Source of the DNA: Cytophagales bacterium | GTDB lineage: Bacteria > Bacteroidota > Bacteroidia > Cytophagales > Cyclobacteriaceae | Length of the DNA stretch: 64,000 nucleotides | Assembly (NCBI GenBank): GCA_025358885.1 | Contig: JANYHW010000178.1 | Location: forward strand, 25,757 to 89,756 | Direction: 5' to 3' | Shown here: piece after piece, positions 18,492 through 29,200 of the stretch | How positions within the stretch are numbered: the stretch's first letter is position 1 | Layout: each line of letters begins with the position of its first letter | Notes under the pieces: generated by a model | Seen by the model: only the letters and a program-made list of their open reading frames with translations | Told to the model about the DNA's origin: nothing | Databases searched by the model: none | Translations under genes and position numbers: made by a program

Positions 18492-20315
18492 TTACAGGTA
18501 AGGAATTTCAATCAGCACTTGCGTCCCCTTACCAGGCCTGCTGTTAATTTCGATCCGGCCACCAAGGCTTTCCGTTCGCACCGTGACCTGGTTAATGCCA
18601 AACCCCCGATGTTGGTCAATGTTAAATCCAATTCCATCATCCTCCACCGTGATATTCAAATGGTCATCATAGCCAAACAACTGGATATCGGCCCTGCCAG
18701 CCTTCGAATGGGCAGTGATGTTATGAAGCAACTCTTGTAAAATCCGATAAACTTGCTGAATCTGGTTAGGCTGAAGACGCTCCTGGTAGTCGAACTGCTG
18801 AAGTTTGATGTCAACGGAAGAATTTTTCCTCGCCACGACAATCAGCTTCTCCACCAAGGGCATGAGTCCGGAAACATGTGCCGCAGGCGGGGCGAGGTCG
18901 TGCGAGAGCATTCGAATGTCGTTGATGATTCCATCAAGTTGACCGGAAGCGCTTTCCGCACTCTGCTGGATTCCTCTCTTCAAGTGACTGAGACGGCTGC
19001 CGATGTCGTCATGCAGTTCTCCCGCGATGCGACTGCGCTCCTTTTCGATGCCGTCGATGTATTGCTGGTACATCTGCTTTTGTTGTGTGGAGACCTGCAC
19101 CATAAGGGCCGATCGCTCCCGTTGGATTTGACGAAACAGAATCACCAGGGCAACGGACAACAGCATGGCTTCAAAAAAATACGCTATGAGAACAGGGTTC
19201 AAATCAAAGTATTGTGTTGCCCCAAAAGCATAAGTCATGATGCTAAACCCGGAAGCTGCTACCAATGTGCCATAGGCAACCAAATAGAAAATCCCTATGA
19301 TCCTGTTGGTGAATAGCGCTTTCACCCCGCTGTACGCAAGCAGGGAGAGTCCGGTCAGCATGACGATGTTGATGATGGGAATGATAACCGTGCTATACCT
19401 GAACATGAATTCGCCAAAGAGCCAGCCTGCCACGATCAGCGCCAGGATAAAATAAAAAAGAATGTTCAACATCTTGTGCACCCTTGGCAGATACTTTCGT
19501 GTCTCGAGCAGCCCTTGCGAAAACTTGATCAAAAAGATAAATCCATAGGTGCCGAGTTGAATAATGGCGGGTGCGTCAAAGTCGGCGAGGCCCGGAAACA
19601 AATATTGAAAGCCGAATCCCTCCGACGTGAAACCATACGCAGCGGCCGAAAGAATGTACAAGAAGTACCAAATAAAAATAACCCTCCGCAGCAAAAGGGC
19701 GGCAACCAGTGCAAATACAGCACAGAAAGAAAGAAACCCGGTCCAAAAGCCCCACAACAAATTCTGGCTATAGCTATTTTCATGGAGTGTCTCCCGGGTG
19801 GTAATCCACATGGGAAGTGAAAGACTATTGTAGTGCTGCACCATGACCAGCATCGTGAACGATTCACCACGCTCGCATGAAATCGGGAAGTCAAAAAACC
19901 GGTGGTGAGTGGGGCGCTGGTAAAAGTTGAAATGGATACCGGTCTCATACATGGAATTCACAGAATCTCCCTCCACCCGGTAAAAAACCAGCCGGTAGAG
20001 GTGAGGCTGGCGGATGTCCAGGAACAGCTCTTGTTTTTGATTTGAGACATTTTTTAAAGTCAGCGTGAGCCAATAATACCCATTGATGGGGCCAAAATTG
20101 ATTTTGTCAAGTTGCCTGATGGCACCAGGTTGATGGGTAAAGACCTTCCAGGCTGAATCTGCTGATAACGCTTCTCCGGTATTAAAGTATGCAAAGTGGG
20201 AATTGGCTGGGGTTTCTTTAAATCCATCTCCCACCTTCAGCGTATCCGTCTGGGCAAACAGCGGACTGAAAGGAAGGAAACAAAACAGGAAAATATGGTA
20301 CAGCTTACATTTCAC
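18492..20315 (-). CDS. 7TMR-DISM sensor histidine kinase (HisKA_3)
   Basis: Periplasmic DISM-like N-terminus, seven-TM block, DHp motif KERSRIAGELHDDIGSRLSHLKRG, HATPase VEDDGIGFN. Confidence 0.88.
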   Translation of the reverse strand: MKCKLYHIFLFCFLPFSPLFAQTDTLKVGDGFKETPANSHFAYFNTGEALSADSAWKVFTHQPGAIRQLDKINFGPINGYYWLTLTLKNVSNQKQELFLDIRQPHLYRLVFYRVEGDSVNSMYETGIHFNFYQRPTHHRFFDFPISCERGESFTMLVMVQHYNSLSLPMWITTRETLHENSYSQNLLWGFWTGFLSFCAVFALVAALLLRRVIFIWYFLYILSAAAYGFTSEGFGFQYLFPGLADFDAPAIIQLGTYGFIFLIKFSQGLLETRKYLPRVHKMLNILFYFILALIVAGWLFGEFMFRYSTVIIPIINIVMLTGLSLLAYSGVKALFTNRIIGIFYLVAYGTLVAASGFSIMTYAFGATQYFDLNPVLIAYFFEAMLLSVALVILFRQIQRERSALMVQVSTQQKQMYQQYIDGIEKERSRIAGELHDDIGSRLSHLKRGIQQSAESASGQLDGIINDIRMLSHDLAPPAAHVSGLMPLVEKLIVVARKNSSVDIKLQQFDYQERLQPNQIQQVYRILQELLHNITAHSKAGRADIQLFGYDDHLNITVEDDGIGFNIDQHRGFGINQVTVRTESLGGRIEINSRPGKGTQVLIEIPYL

Positions 20316-20381
20316 AACATTTCTATGGCAATGGAAAGCAAGAAAATCGCTGGGTGTTAATCAATACCCTGTCAAAGGTAT

Positions 20382-21029
20382 TTAGGAGTTTGATCCCAAC
20401 ATGTGGTTCTCAAAGGCAAACCGGACCAGGTCGCTGCCCTGGCTCAACCCCAGTTTTTTCATAATGTTCTTCTTGTGGGTACGCACGGTATGGAGGCTCA
20501 AAAACAATTGGTCGGATATCTGTTCGGGAGTTTGGCCTTTGGCAAACAGGCAGATGATCTCAATCTCCCGTTTCGTAAGCTTCATTTTCTCAATAAACTC
20601 AAATCGCTGATGGGCGTGGTCGTTCCTGAGTTTCTGAAGAGAGGGTGGCAGGTAGAAATCGGTGGCCTGCAATTCATCGAGGGCACTGATCAATTCCTCC
20701 GTGTTGGCGTTTTTCAAAAGATAGCCATTGGCGCCAAGTTTTTTAGCTTTTTCAATGAGGTATTCATCTTCATACATGGTGACAATGACAATCATTAATT
20801 GTGGAAACCTGGGCTTCACTTTTTCCAGGATGGTGAAACCGTCGGTTCCTCCCAGGTTGAGGTCAAGCAATAAAATATCGATAGGCGTTGATTCCAATAT
20901 CGGCAGCAGCTCTTTTTCATGCCGTACCTGTCCTGCCAATTGAAAGCGGGCGTGGAAAGACAAGAGCACGCGCAAGCCATCGGCAAACAGTGCGTGGTCT
21001 TCGCAGATTACAATTTTTTTGGGGGTCAT
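20382..21029 (-). CDS. LuxR/NarL-type response regulator
   Basis: Receiver (VICEDHALFADGLRVLL, DILLLDLNLGGTDGF) plus LuxR HTH (LTKREIEIICLFAKGQTPEQISDQLFLSLHTVRTHKKNIMKKLG); upstream of the HK on the same strand. Confidence 0.93.
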   Translation of the reverse strand: MTPKKIVICEDHALFADGLRVLLSFHARFQLAGQVRHEKELLPILESTPIDILLLDLNLGGTDGFTILEKVKPRFPQLMIVIVTMYEDEYLIEKAKKLGANGYLLKNANTEELISALDELQATDFYLPPSLQKLRNDHAHQRFEFIEKMKLTKREIEIICLFAKGQTPEQISDQLFLSLHTVRTHKKNIMKKLGLSQGSDLVRFAFENHMLGSNS

Positions 21030-21424
21030 CGACTAAAGCCTTTGGGTTCAATATACACCAATTGGGGTATCCAGAGCACTCAACCAAAGCGCCAATCGTT
21101 GAATAATACTCCTTAAGTAGTATAGAATCATACAATTCTTCCAAGTCTGGGGTTGGGATGTAGCTACAAGCTCCATCGGGCTTACTGTTTGTAGAGATGC
21201 ACCAACAATATTGAGCAGGGCTTCAGGAGGAGCGGCCTGTTATTCTGTCCGACTGCGAAGGAGGAATCGAGCAGTCAAATAGTTGTTCTGCGGTTTACCT
21301 AAGCACTTCAGGTTCATAGAACATATTGGTTGGCGCGAAAAAATAGCATTGTAAAATACCCTGAGCACGGTATTGGATCAGTTGAGATGATGAAGTCAAA
21401 TTTGTTTATCTAAATAAACCTCAT

Positions 21425-22750
21425 ATGAAATTTCTAACACGCTCGAAAACGTTATTCCAGGGCCTGTCCATTCTGATTTTTTCATTGGCTGTAGTTGAGA
21501 GTAATGGTCAACTTAGTCAAACCATTACCTTCTCCCCTCTCTCCACCCAAACTTTCAACGCAGTACCAATTCTTTTAACCGCCACTGCTTCTTCCGGTCT
21601 GCCGGTAACGTACATCAGCAGCAACACAGCCGTGGGCAGTATCCGTGGCAATGTGCTTACCATTGAAGGTGCCGGCACGTGTATAATCACCGCCAAACAA
21701 GCCGGTGACGCAACCTACAATGCCGCGCCGGATGTGCCGCAAACACTTACCGTCAATAAGGCGTCGCAGGGTCTCACATCAAATTTTACCGGCATCCCAC
21801 GCCTGACAACCGATGGAGCCTTTTATCCTCATGCCATCTACAACTCGGATCTTCCGCTCACTTACAGCTCATCCAACACATCGGTAGCTACAGTTTCGGG
21901 TAATCAGATCACACCCGTTGGTGCCGGTTCGACAACAATCACTTTTTCCCAGGCCGGAGACAATAACTTTCTATCTGCTACCTCAACAATACCACTTACA
22001 GTGAATAATCAGGCTTTATCTCCTCTCAAATTCACGATTCAAGGCGGCGCACCGGTAAATGAGCTGTATTCCCCCCTGGGAAATATCGAAGTAGATGTCA
22101 ATGGGATGATCTATGTACCCAATCCAAGCCTTAACCAGGTAGTTGTTCTCAATCCAAACGGTACGGTCAACAAAACCTTCGGGTCGTTTGGCACCAATGA
22201 TGGTGACCTGATGGGCCCTTCAGACATTGCAATTGATGCCTCCGGGAACATGTATGTTGTCAATGTGGGCAATAACAGAATTGACGTCTACTCTCCTTCC
22301 GGAACATTCTTGCGAAAGTTTGGTGGTCGTGGTGCTTCGTCCGGAAAATTACTCTCCCCCAACAGCATTGCCATTGATGGCAGCGGTAAGGTCTTTGTGA
22401 CGGAACGCTCGACCGGCAGGGTCTCCGTTTTCAACACAACTGGAACATTTTTGTATGCTTTTGGTACGGGCGGATCTGGCAATGGTCAACTGAGCCTTGC
22501 TCGGGGTATTGAACTCGACGCCAGCGGAAATGTTTATGTGGTAGATCCCGGCAACAGCCGGGTCGTGGTGTTTGACAACAGTGGTAACTTCCTCCGCAAC
22601 ATCGGTACTTTTGGAAGCGGTAACGGTCAGTTCACTTTGCCGAAGTATGTTAAGCTGGATGCAAGTGGGAATATCTACGTGACGGACGATGGCAATGCAC
22701 GGGTACAAGTGTTTGATAACGCTGGTAACTTCCTGTCAAGTGTGCCATAG
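21425..22750 (+). CDS. N-terminal segment of Ig-like/NHL-repeat exported protein, ended by an in-frame TAG
   Basis: Signal peptide, two Ig-like repeats, then NHL repeats (IAIDASGNMYVVNVGNNRIDVYSPSGTFLRKFGG); TAG at 22748-22750, frame otherwise continues to 25762. Confidence 0.8.
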   Translation: MKFLTRSKTLFQGLSILIFSLAVVESNGQLSQTITFSPLSTQTFNAVPILLTATASSGLPVTYISSNTAVGSIRGNVLTIEGAGTCIITAKQAGDATYNAAPDVPQTLTVNKASQGLTSNFTGIPRLTTDGAFYPHAIYNSDLPLTYSSSNTSVATVSGNQITPVGAGSTTITFSQAGDNNFLSATSTIPLTVNNQALSPLKFTIQGGAPVNELYSPLGNIEVDVNGMIYVPNPSLNQVVVLNPNGTVNKTFGSFGTNDGDLMGPSDIAIDASGNMYVVNVGNNRIDVYSPSGTFLRKFGGRGASSGKLLSPNSIAIDGSGKVFVTERSTGRVSVFNTTGTFLYAFGTGGSGNGQLSLARGIELDASGNVYVVDPGNSRVVVFDNSGNFLRNIGTFGSGNGQFTLPKYVKLDASGNIYVTDDGNARVQVFDNAGNFLSSVP

Positions 22751-22858
22751 CCCGGAGGTTCAACCGGTGCGTGCGGTATAGCAAGGGATGGCAGTGGAAA
22801 TTTTTATGTCTCCAATTATGGCACCAACGAACTGCTGAAATTCTCCGGTGCAGGGGCG

Positions 22859-25762
22859 TTGCTTCAGACCATATTCCCCATGCCCCAAAGCAACAACCAA
22901 TTTTTCCAGCCCCTCGGTGTGGCCTTTGATGCATCACACAACGTGTATGTGGCCGCCGACAAGCGCGTAAAAGTTTATTCCGCTGCAGGTACCTATCTGC
23001 GCACCATCGGCGCTCCCGGTACAGCCGATGGACAGTTCAATGGCCTGATGGGGAAAGTCTTCGTTGACGCCACAGGCAATACCTATGTTTCCGATCCGGG
23101 CAACAACCGGGTGCAGGTGTTTGACAATACCGGCGCGTTCGTGAGAAAAGTGGGTGTGGGACCGCTTTCCTTTCCTTCGGGAATTACGGTCGATGGCACC
23201 GGTAAAATCTATGTAGCGAGCCAGGGCAACAATACCGTCCAGGTTTTTCAAAATAATGGAACACCGGTGCTATCCTTTGGAAGTGCGGGCGCAGCAACTG
23301 GCCAGTTCTCCAACCCGAGTGGCGTGGCGGTGGATGCAGGCGGCAATATTTATGTGGCGGATGTCAGTAACAACCGAATACAGGTATTCGACAATGGAGG
23401 AACCTTTGTACGAACCTTCGGCTCCGTTGGAAACGGCAACGGTCAGTTTCGCTTCCCCTATGACATCAAACTGGATGCCGCCGGCAATATTTATGTTGCA
23501 GACCGCGACAACCACCGGGTCCAGGTATTTCAGAACAATGGAACATTCCTGTACCAACTTGGCAGCCTGGGCTATGGCCCGAACGCCGGCAACGGACATT
23601 TCTACCAAGCCGTGAGTCTTGACGTGGATGCCTCTGGCAGATCACTTGTCGTGGCAGACCAGCTCAACAACCTCGTGCAGGGATTCGGTGCTCCTGAAAT
23701 CAATGTGAAACAAGTCAGTTCGATTGCCAGCGCCGGGACATTTGATTTTGGAAATGTCAACATGCTCACCAATTCAGGCGCCATTTCTTTCACCATCGAA
23801 AACACAGGGGGTACCAGCCTGAATCTTACGGGTACTCCGAAAGTGAGTATTGGTGGTACAAACGCATCCGACTTTACGGTTAACAGTGCGTCGACCACAA
23901 CACCCATCGCTCCTGCCGCAAACAGCACGTTCACTATAACATTTACACCATCGGCATCGGGAATCCGAAGTGCCCAGATTACCATCGCCAGCGACGACTT
24001 TGATGAAGCATCCTATGTAATCAACCTCCAGGGCACGGGTGTCAAACTCGTGCAAACCATTACTTTCAATTCATTGGCACCAAAAGTATTTGGTGATCCA
24101 AATTTTGATCCTGGAGCGACGGCTAGTTCTACATTGGCATTGACTTATGCAAGCAGCAACACGGCTGTGGCCACCGTCTCAGGAAACACCGTAACCATTG
24201 TGGGTGTTGGTTCCAGCATCATCACCGCCAGCCAACCCGGTAACGGAAACTACAATGCGGCAACCGATGTTACTCAAACCCTTAGTGTCAACACAGCCAA
24301 CCAGTCCATCACGTTCAATGCATTGATTGCAAAAGCGTTTGGTGATCCAAATTTTGATTTGACCGCGACGGCATCTTCTAACCTCGCGGTCACTTACGGA
24401 AGTTCGAATACTTCCGTAGCCACCATATCAGGAAACACGGTAACCATCGTGGGTGTGGGCACATCGACCATCACCGCGAGCCAGGCAGGTAATGCAAACT
24501 ATAACGCCGCCGCCAATGCACCTCAAACATTGACCGTGAACAAAGGAAATCAGACCATCACCTTTAACAGTTTCGCACCGGCATCGATCGGGGATGCTCC
24601 GATCACATTGGCCCCAACGACTACGTCAGGGCTTACCGTTGTCTATTCCAGCAGCAACACCTCTGTGGCCACCGTGTCTGGAAACATTGTCACGATTGTG
24701 GGACAGGGAAATACAACCATCACGGCAAGCCAACCGGGCAATACAAACTACAATGCGGCAACTTCCGTTGGCCAGGTGCTTTCCGTGAAGCAGGCGCAAA
24801 CCATCACGTTTGCGGCCTTGTCATCGAAAACTTTTGGAGATGCTGCCTTCAACCTGACGGCTACCGCAAGCTCCAGTCTGGTCGTTACCTATATCAGCAG
24901 CAATACATCGGTAGCGTCTGTTTCCGGTAACACCCTCACGATTGTCGGTGCAGGAAGCACCTCGATTACCGCCAATCAATCCGGAAATGGCACCTTCAAT
25001 GCTGCTCCTCCGGTATCACAATCCCTCACCGTTGCTAAAGCGGCGCAAACAATAACATTTGCTGGTCTCAGCACAAAAACCATGGGCGATGCACCCTTCA
25101 ACTTAGGTGCCACCTCCACTTCTGCTCTCGCGGTGCAATACTCCGTCACGCCATCAGGGAGAGTGACAATCTCAGGCAGCCAGATCACTATCGTGGCACC
25201 AGGAAGTGTGACGATTTCAGCGGACCAACCAGGTAACGCGAACTTCCTTGCCGCAACACCGGTCGCACAAACCTTTTGTATCAACCCGGTGAAGCCCACC
25301 ATCTCACTTTCCGCAGCCAATACAGAAACCCCCCTCCTGACTTCCAACAGTACTTCGGGGAATCAGTGGTTCCTGAATGGAACAGCCATCACAGGTGCTA
25401 CGAATGCTACGCTCACCGTGTCGACAGCAGGCGCCTACACCCTGCAGACAAAAGCTGACAATTGTACCAGTGCGATGTCTGAACAACAGGCTATCATTGT
25501 TACCGGCGATCTGACAGGTGAGAATCCACTGGAATTCACCATCTATCCGAACCCGGCAACTACATACGTAGATATCCGAGGGCTCAAGGGAGAGGTGGGG
25601 GTCTCCCAAATTGTAGACCTTTCAGGCCGCAGCATTCAGATTGTACTTGAAAAGAAAGATGACATCTACCGCGCCAGTGTTGCTGGCTTGTCGGAAGGAT
25701 TGTACCTGCTTCGCATTCAAGATGCCACTACCACGCATCAGGTTAAGTTCGTAAAGAAATAA
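22859..25762 (+). CDS. C-terminal segment of the same NHL/ASH/Ig-repeat protein with type A T9SS sorting domain
   Basis: Same frame as the upstream ORF; NHL repeats, ASH/choice-of-anchor-like segment, tandem Ig-like repeats, C-terminus FTIYPNPATTYVDIRG...GLYLLRIQDATTTHQVKFVKK. Confidence 0.8.
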   Translation: MLQTIFPMPQSNNQFFQPLGVAFDASHNVYVAADKRVKVYSAAGTYLRTIGAPGTADGQFNGLMGKVFVDATGNTYVSDPGNNRVQVFDNTGAFVRKVGVGPLSFPSGITVDGTGKIYVASQGNNTVQVFQNNGTPVLSFGSAGAATGQFSNPSGVAVDAGGNIYVADVSNNRIQVFDNGGTFVRTFGSVGNGNGQFRFPYDIKLDAAGNIYVADRDNHRVQVFQNNGTFLYQLGSLGYGPNAGNGHFYQAVSLDVDASGRSLVVADQLNNLVQGFGAPEINVKQVSSIASAGTFDFGNVNMLTNSGAISFTIENTGGTSLNLTGTPKVSIGGTNASDFTVNSASTTTPIAPAANSTFTITFTPSASGIRSAQITIASDDFDEASYVINLQGTGVKLVQTITFNSLAPKVFGDPNFDPGATASSTLALTYASSNTAVATVSGNTVTIVGVGSSIITASQPGNGNYNAATDVTQTLSVNTANQSITFNALIAKAFGDPNFDLTATASSNLAVTYGSSNTSVATISGNTVTIVGVGTSTITASQAGNANYNAAANAPQTLTVNKGNQTITFNSFAPASIGDAPITLAPTTTSGLTVVYSSSNTSVATVSGNIVTIVGQGNTTITASQPGNTNYNAATSVGQVLSVKQAQTITFAALSSKTFGDAAFNLTATASSSLVVTYISSNTSVASVSGNTLTIVGAGSTSITANQSGNGTFNAAPPVSQSLTVAKAAQTITFAGLSTKTMGDAPFNLGATSTSALAVQYSVTPSGRVTISGSQITIVAPGSVTISADQPGNANFLAATPVAQTFCINPVKPTISLSAANTETPLLTSNSTSGNQWFLNGTAITGATNATLTVSTAGAYTLQTKADNCTSAMSEQQAIIVTGDLTGENPLEFTIYPNPATTYVDIRGLKGEVGVSQIVDLSGRSIQIVLEKKDDIYRASVAGLSEGLYLLRIQDATTTHQVKFVKK
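24049..25280 (+). repeat. Tandem ~249-bp coding repeats (five Ig-like/MBG-type modules)
   Basis: Repeated QTITFxxLxxKxFGDxxFxLxATASSxLxVTYxSSNTSVATVSGNTVTIVGxGxxxITASQxGNxNYNAA...QTLTV, units starting near 24052, 24301, 24550, 24798, 25045. Confidence 0.85.
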
Positions 25763-25783
25763 TCTCCACTCATTCAAAACTCA

Positions 25784-26257
25784 TTGAAAATGAAATCAAC
25801 AATAAAAATCCAACCCATTGCCCGGATTCTCCACCCGGTAATCATGATTATCGCAATTGTTCAACTTTCCTCTTGCGGTGGTAAAGGCGGTGACCCGACA
25901 CCCACAACTCCTTCAGCCCAGGATGCTGCCAAGGCATTACTGGTGGCGAATCCCTGGAAGCTCCAGGGGGTAACGGTAGACGGAGTCGACAAGACCTCGG
26001 TGTACGCCGGCTTTGGTATCAATTTTACCAGTACGGCATACTCTACTACCAATGGCGGCACTGTATGGCCAGCCAGCGGCACGTGGTCTTTCGCTAACAC
26101 CGATGGAACGGCAATTAAGAGAGATGATGGTTTGCTGATCCAGATTCTCCCTACGTCGACTTCTTTGGTAATGACATTCACCTGGACGAAAACAACGCTG
26201 GGAGGTGGAAGGGTAGGCTCGGTGAGTGGTGTGAATGTGTTTACAATGACGAAATAG
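25784..26257 (+). CDS. Hypothetical lipoprotein
   Basis: Lipobox LSSCGG; possible alternative ATG at 25790. Confidence 0.55.
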   Translation: MKMKSTIKIQPIARILHPVIMIIAIVQLSSCGGKGGDPTPTTPSAQDAAKALLVANPWKLQGVTVDGVDKTSVYAGFGINFTSTAYSTTNGGTVWPASGTWSFANTDGTAIKRDDGLLIQILPTSTSLVMTFTWTKTTLGGGRVGSVSGVNVFTMTK

Positions 26258-26281
26258 AATTAGATCTCACTGGGGCACGAG

Positions 26282-29200
26282 TTAAAACCCATCATCCTTC
26301 TCGTCCTTCTTCTTATCCTTCTTCTTCGAAGCGGCTGCCGCATTCAATTCATAAGATGACTCGAGGCCAAGATAGTTCTTTCGAAAGCGATTTATAAAGG
26401 CCAGGGTTTCTTCATCGCTTCCAGGAATAAATACCAGTTCTCCTACTTTTGCTTTGGAGGCATTTGTTTTCTTGCCTATCACAGTGTTGAAGGGCTCATT
26501 GGATGATTGCACCATCAGGCGGTTGTCTTCATATCCAAAATAATACCAGGACTCCGGGGATGCCTTAAAGAATACATGGAACACCGGTGTTCCATCTTCA
26601 TTTTTTCTGATTTCCATGAATCCTTCAAACGCGCCATTGATATCATATTTAAGGATGTTGCTCATCCCGAGTGTCCCCTCACTATAAAACGCCTTAAATT
26701 TTTGAGACCATTTCAAATTGGTAGTGGCAAAAACCAACGGCTTGGAAAGCGCCTGCAGGGTGCCGAGCGAAACGTATCCTTGAAGCGACCGCTGTTCGAA
26801 ATCTTTAACCACCTTCTCTCCTACAATATCGGCGATCTTGTAGAGCAATTCAGTCTGGTCGCCAAGTCCTTCAGGAACATTTTCGTTCTTTATCACGGCC
26901 ATCAGGTCAGACGCCATCATTTGGTAGGCCTGGTCCGGAAGGTTCATGTCGGCCATGATAAAAGAATTCATTTTCGCATCGTTGGTCTCGAGATTTGCTG
27001 AGCCAAGGGCAGAAGAAGTAAGGTTGAATTCCTTGAACCCCTTAAAAAAGGTTACGGGACCCTCAAATCGCACCTCCTGTTTTTCTTCGTTGTAGGCGAA
27101 TACTTTTCCAGACAATTTCTCACCTGCAGCCTTTTGCCGGTCTTCTATCCTGAATTCGCCACTTTCTTTGTCAAAATGAAGTGAACCGCTGGGCAGGAAG
27201 AAGTCGTCATCATCGGGAGATTTCTTGTCAAAAACAAAGGTGACGTAAAGACTGTTATCTGTCGCAAAATGAAGTCCTGCTTCTGCCTTCCTTCCTTCTT
27301 CCGTTTCCGCCTGATCAAAATTCAGGTAGACTTCTTTTTCGTCACCGCTTTGTTGATACTTCAGCCAGGTATTGTAGTTTTTGATTTTTTTCAAATCCAG
27401 TTTGGCGAAGCCATGCAATTGGAGTGCCGGCTTGGATGCATACATGGTCATGTCACCCTTGTAGAATATGCGGGGGGCCAGAATAAGTTTGGCCTTGTCA
27501 TCCACACTGCCATTGGCGACCGTGTGAAGGCGAGGTCCTCCTTTATGGTGTTTGCCCTTTGACTCTTCAGGCAATTCTTCCAGCCTGAAATCTGTCATCT
27601 TGATCGCAAAAGTGTCGGCGCTGGCATTGATATACTGGTAGGTGGCATACCCCTTGAATTCCTTCCTCGATATAATATCCACCACCCCATGGGTTAAACG
27701 GTGATAACCTGTCAGCGTATCAAGAACGATGGTTGTGTTTTTTAGTTGATTGATTTTTGCGTTCTCCAGGATCAGGACTTCATTGTGCTCCGGAGTAATC
27801 TTCGCATCAGCCACAACGATGTAAGGAATCCCGCTTACTTTCATCTGTTGTGTCTTGATGTCATACTCTGCTTTTTCGGCATTGAAGGACAGTGAATCAA
27901 GTTCTTTGCGCGTGGTGTAGAAATAAGAGTTTTCGATGGGCACGTTGGCATCTTTGGTCATCGTGATCTTTTGTGTGTTAAGATCCCACCGCGCCTTGGG
28001 TATGGAGGTCTTGAATTGTGCGTAAGGAAAATCAATAGCCGCAACCCCTTCTATTTCAGGGCTGATCTCCGCAAAATTTTGTGCGAGGTTAAATGTCAAC
28101 CGTATGTCTTCGCCTGCGAGGGCAGGTTTGTCGGGGTTGGTGGTTTTCACCTGGAAACTTGCATGTCGTGCGGAAAAGTCTTTCGCGGAAAAATTAAGCT
28201 CATCCGATTTCGCTTCTGATCCACGCGTTATCAATTTCCCTGTTCCAGCCACTCCTAATTTGGACACGGTTAGCGAGCCGTCCAGTTGAGCGGTGGTGCT
28301 GTAAAGATTGAACGGGTCTTTCAGGTTCCGCAGGTGAAATCTATCCTGCTTGGGTTTCCAGTTCAATTCAAACTCAGACAGTGTAACCTGAGGGTACCAT
28401 ACTTTACCAAATTGCTTTTCCTCAAGTTCACCTACTTTCCCTTTCCCGACGACTGAGTCGGGATAGAAAATAAAATCGTTGGACTGCACCGTCGCAGCGA
28501 GGTAATTAACCTTGCCATTTATCCTCAGGCCTGCATTGTCCAGGTTAATGCCTCCAAACACTTTCCCGTCTCCCTTATAAAGCTGGTAACCCGCTTTTGG
28601 AATTAAATGAGTAAATCCCAAAGACTTATCGGCCATGGTGTGCAACTTTTCTTTGAACCCCGGAAACATGCCGCTTGAAATAAACGAGCCCTCAAAATTG
28701 ATTGAACCCGGATCAGCATCATTCAGGCTATCCAGTTTGAACGGCGGCACGACAAAGAAGACGGAGCGGTCGTAGGCACCGTCCAACACTTCGCTTCGGT
28801 CAAAATAAATGACCCCTCCTGCGGTCGCGTCCAGCCTTGGATAATTTGTTGTCTTTGTTTTGCCGGACTTGTTGTCAGGCAAGTTGATATACAATGTCCC
28901 TGATGTCTTCTTCGAGCCCGAGGTGAGTCCGGCGGCGGCGGAAGCGACAGAGTCGGCCCCCACCATGGCGTTGTTCACCCGCCTCCTTACCGTCTGACCT
29001 TTCGCATTCGTCTCCGTGACATAGAAACGGATGGAGTCAATCTTGTTGAGATTGATAAAAAAGCTATCGTATTTGAAAGTGAAGTCTTTGCCGTTGATTT
29101 CGAAGTTGCCTGCCGTAATCTTTCCGTCAAACTTGATGTCGCGGTTTTGCAGTAAAATGATAATGCTGCTGTCGGGTTTAAGTATCACATTAAGGGAGTC

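Noticed and set aside
20917-21144. 75-aa minus-strand and 65-aa plus-strand ORFs around the start of the response regulator
   Set aside because: They overlap the regulator's receiver-coding region or its upstream region and encode nothing recognisable.
24049-25280. Regular repeats that could suggest a CRISPR-like or satellite array
   Set aside because: Period is about 249 bp, fully coding in frame and encodes Ig-like modules; no short direct repeats with unique spacers.
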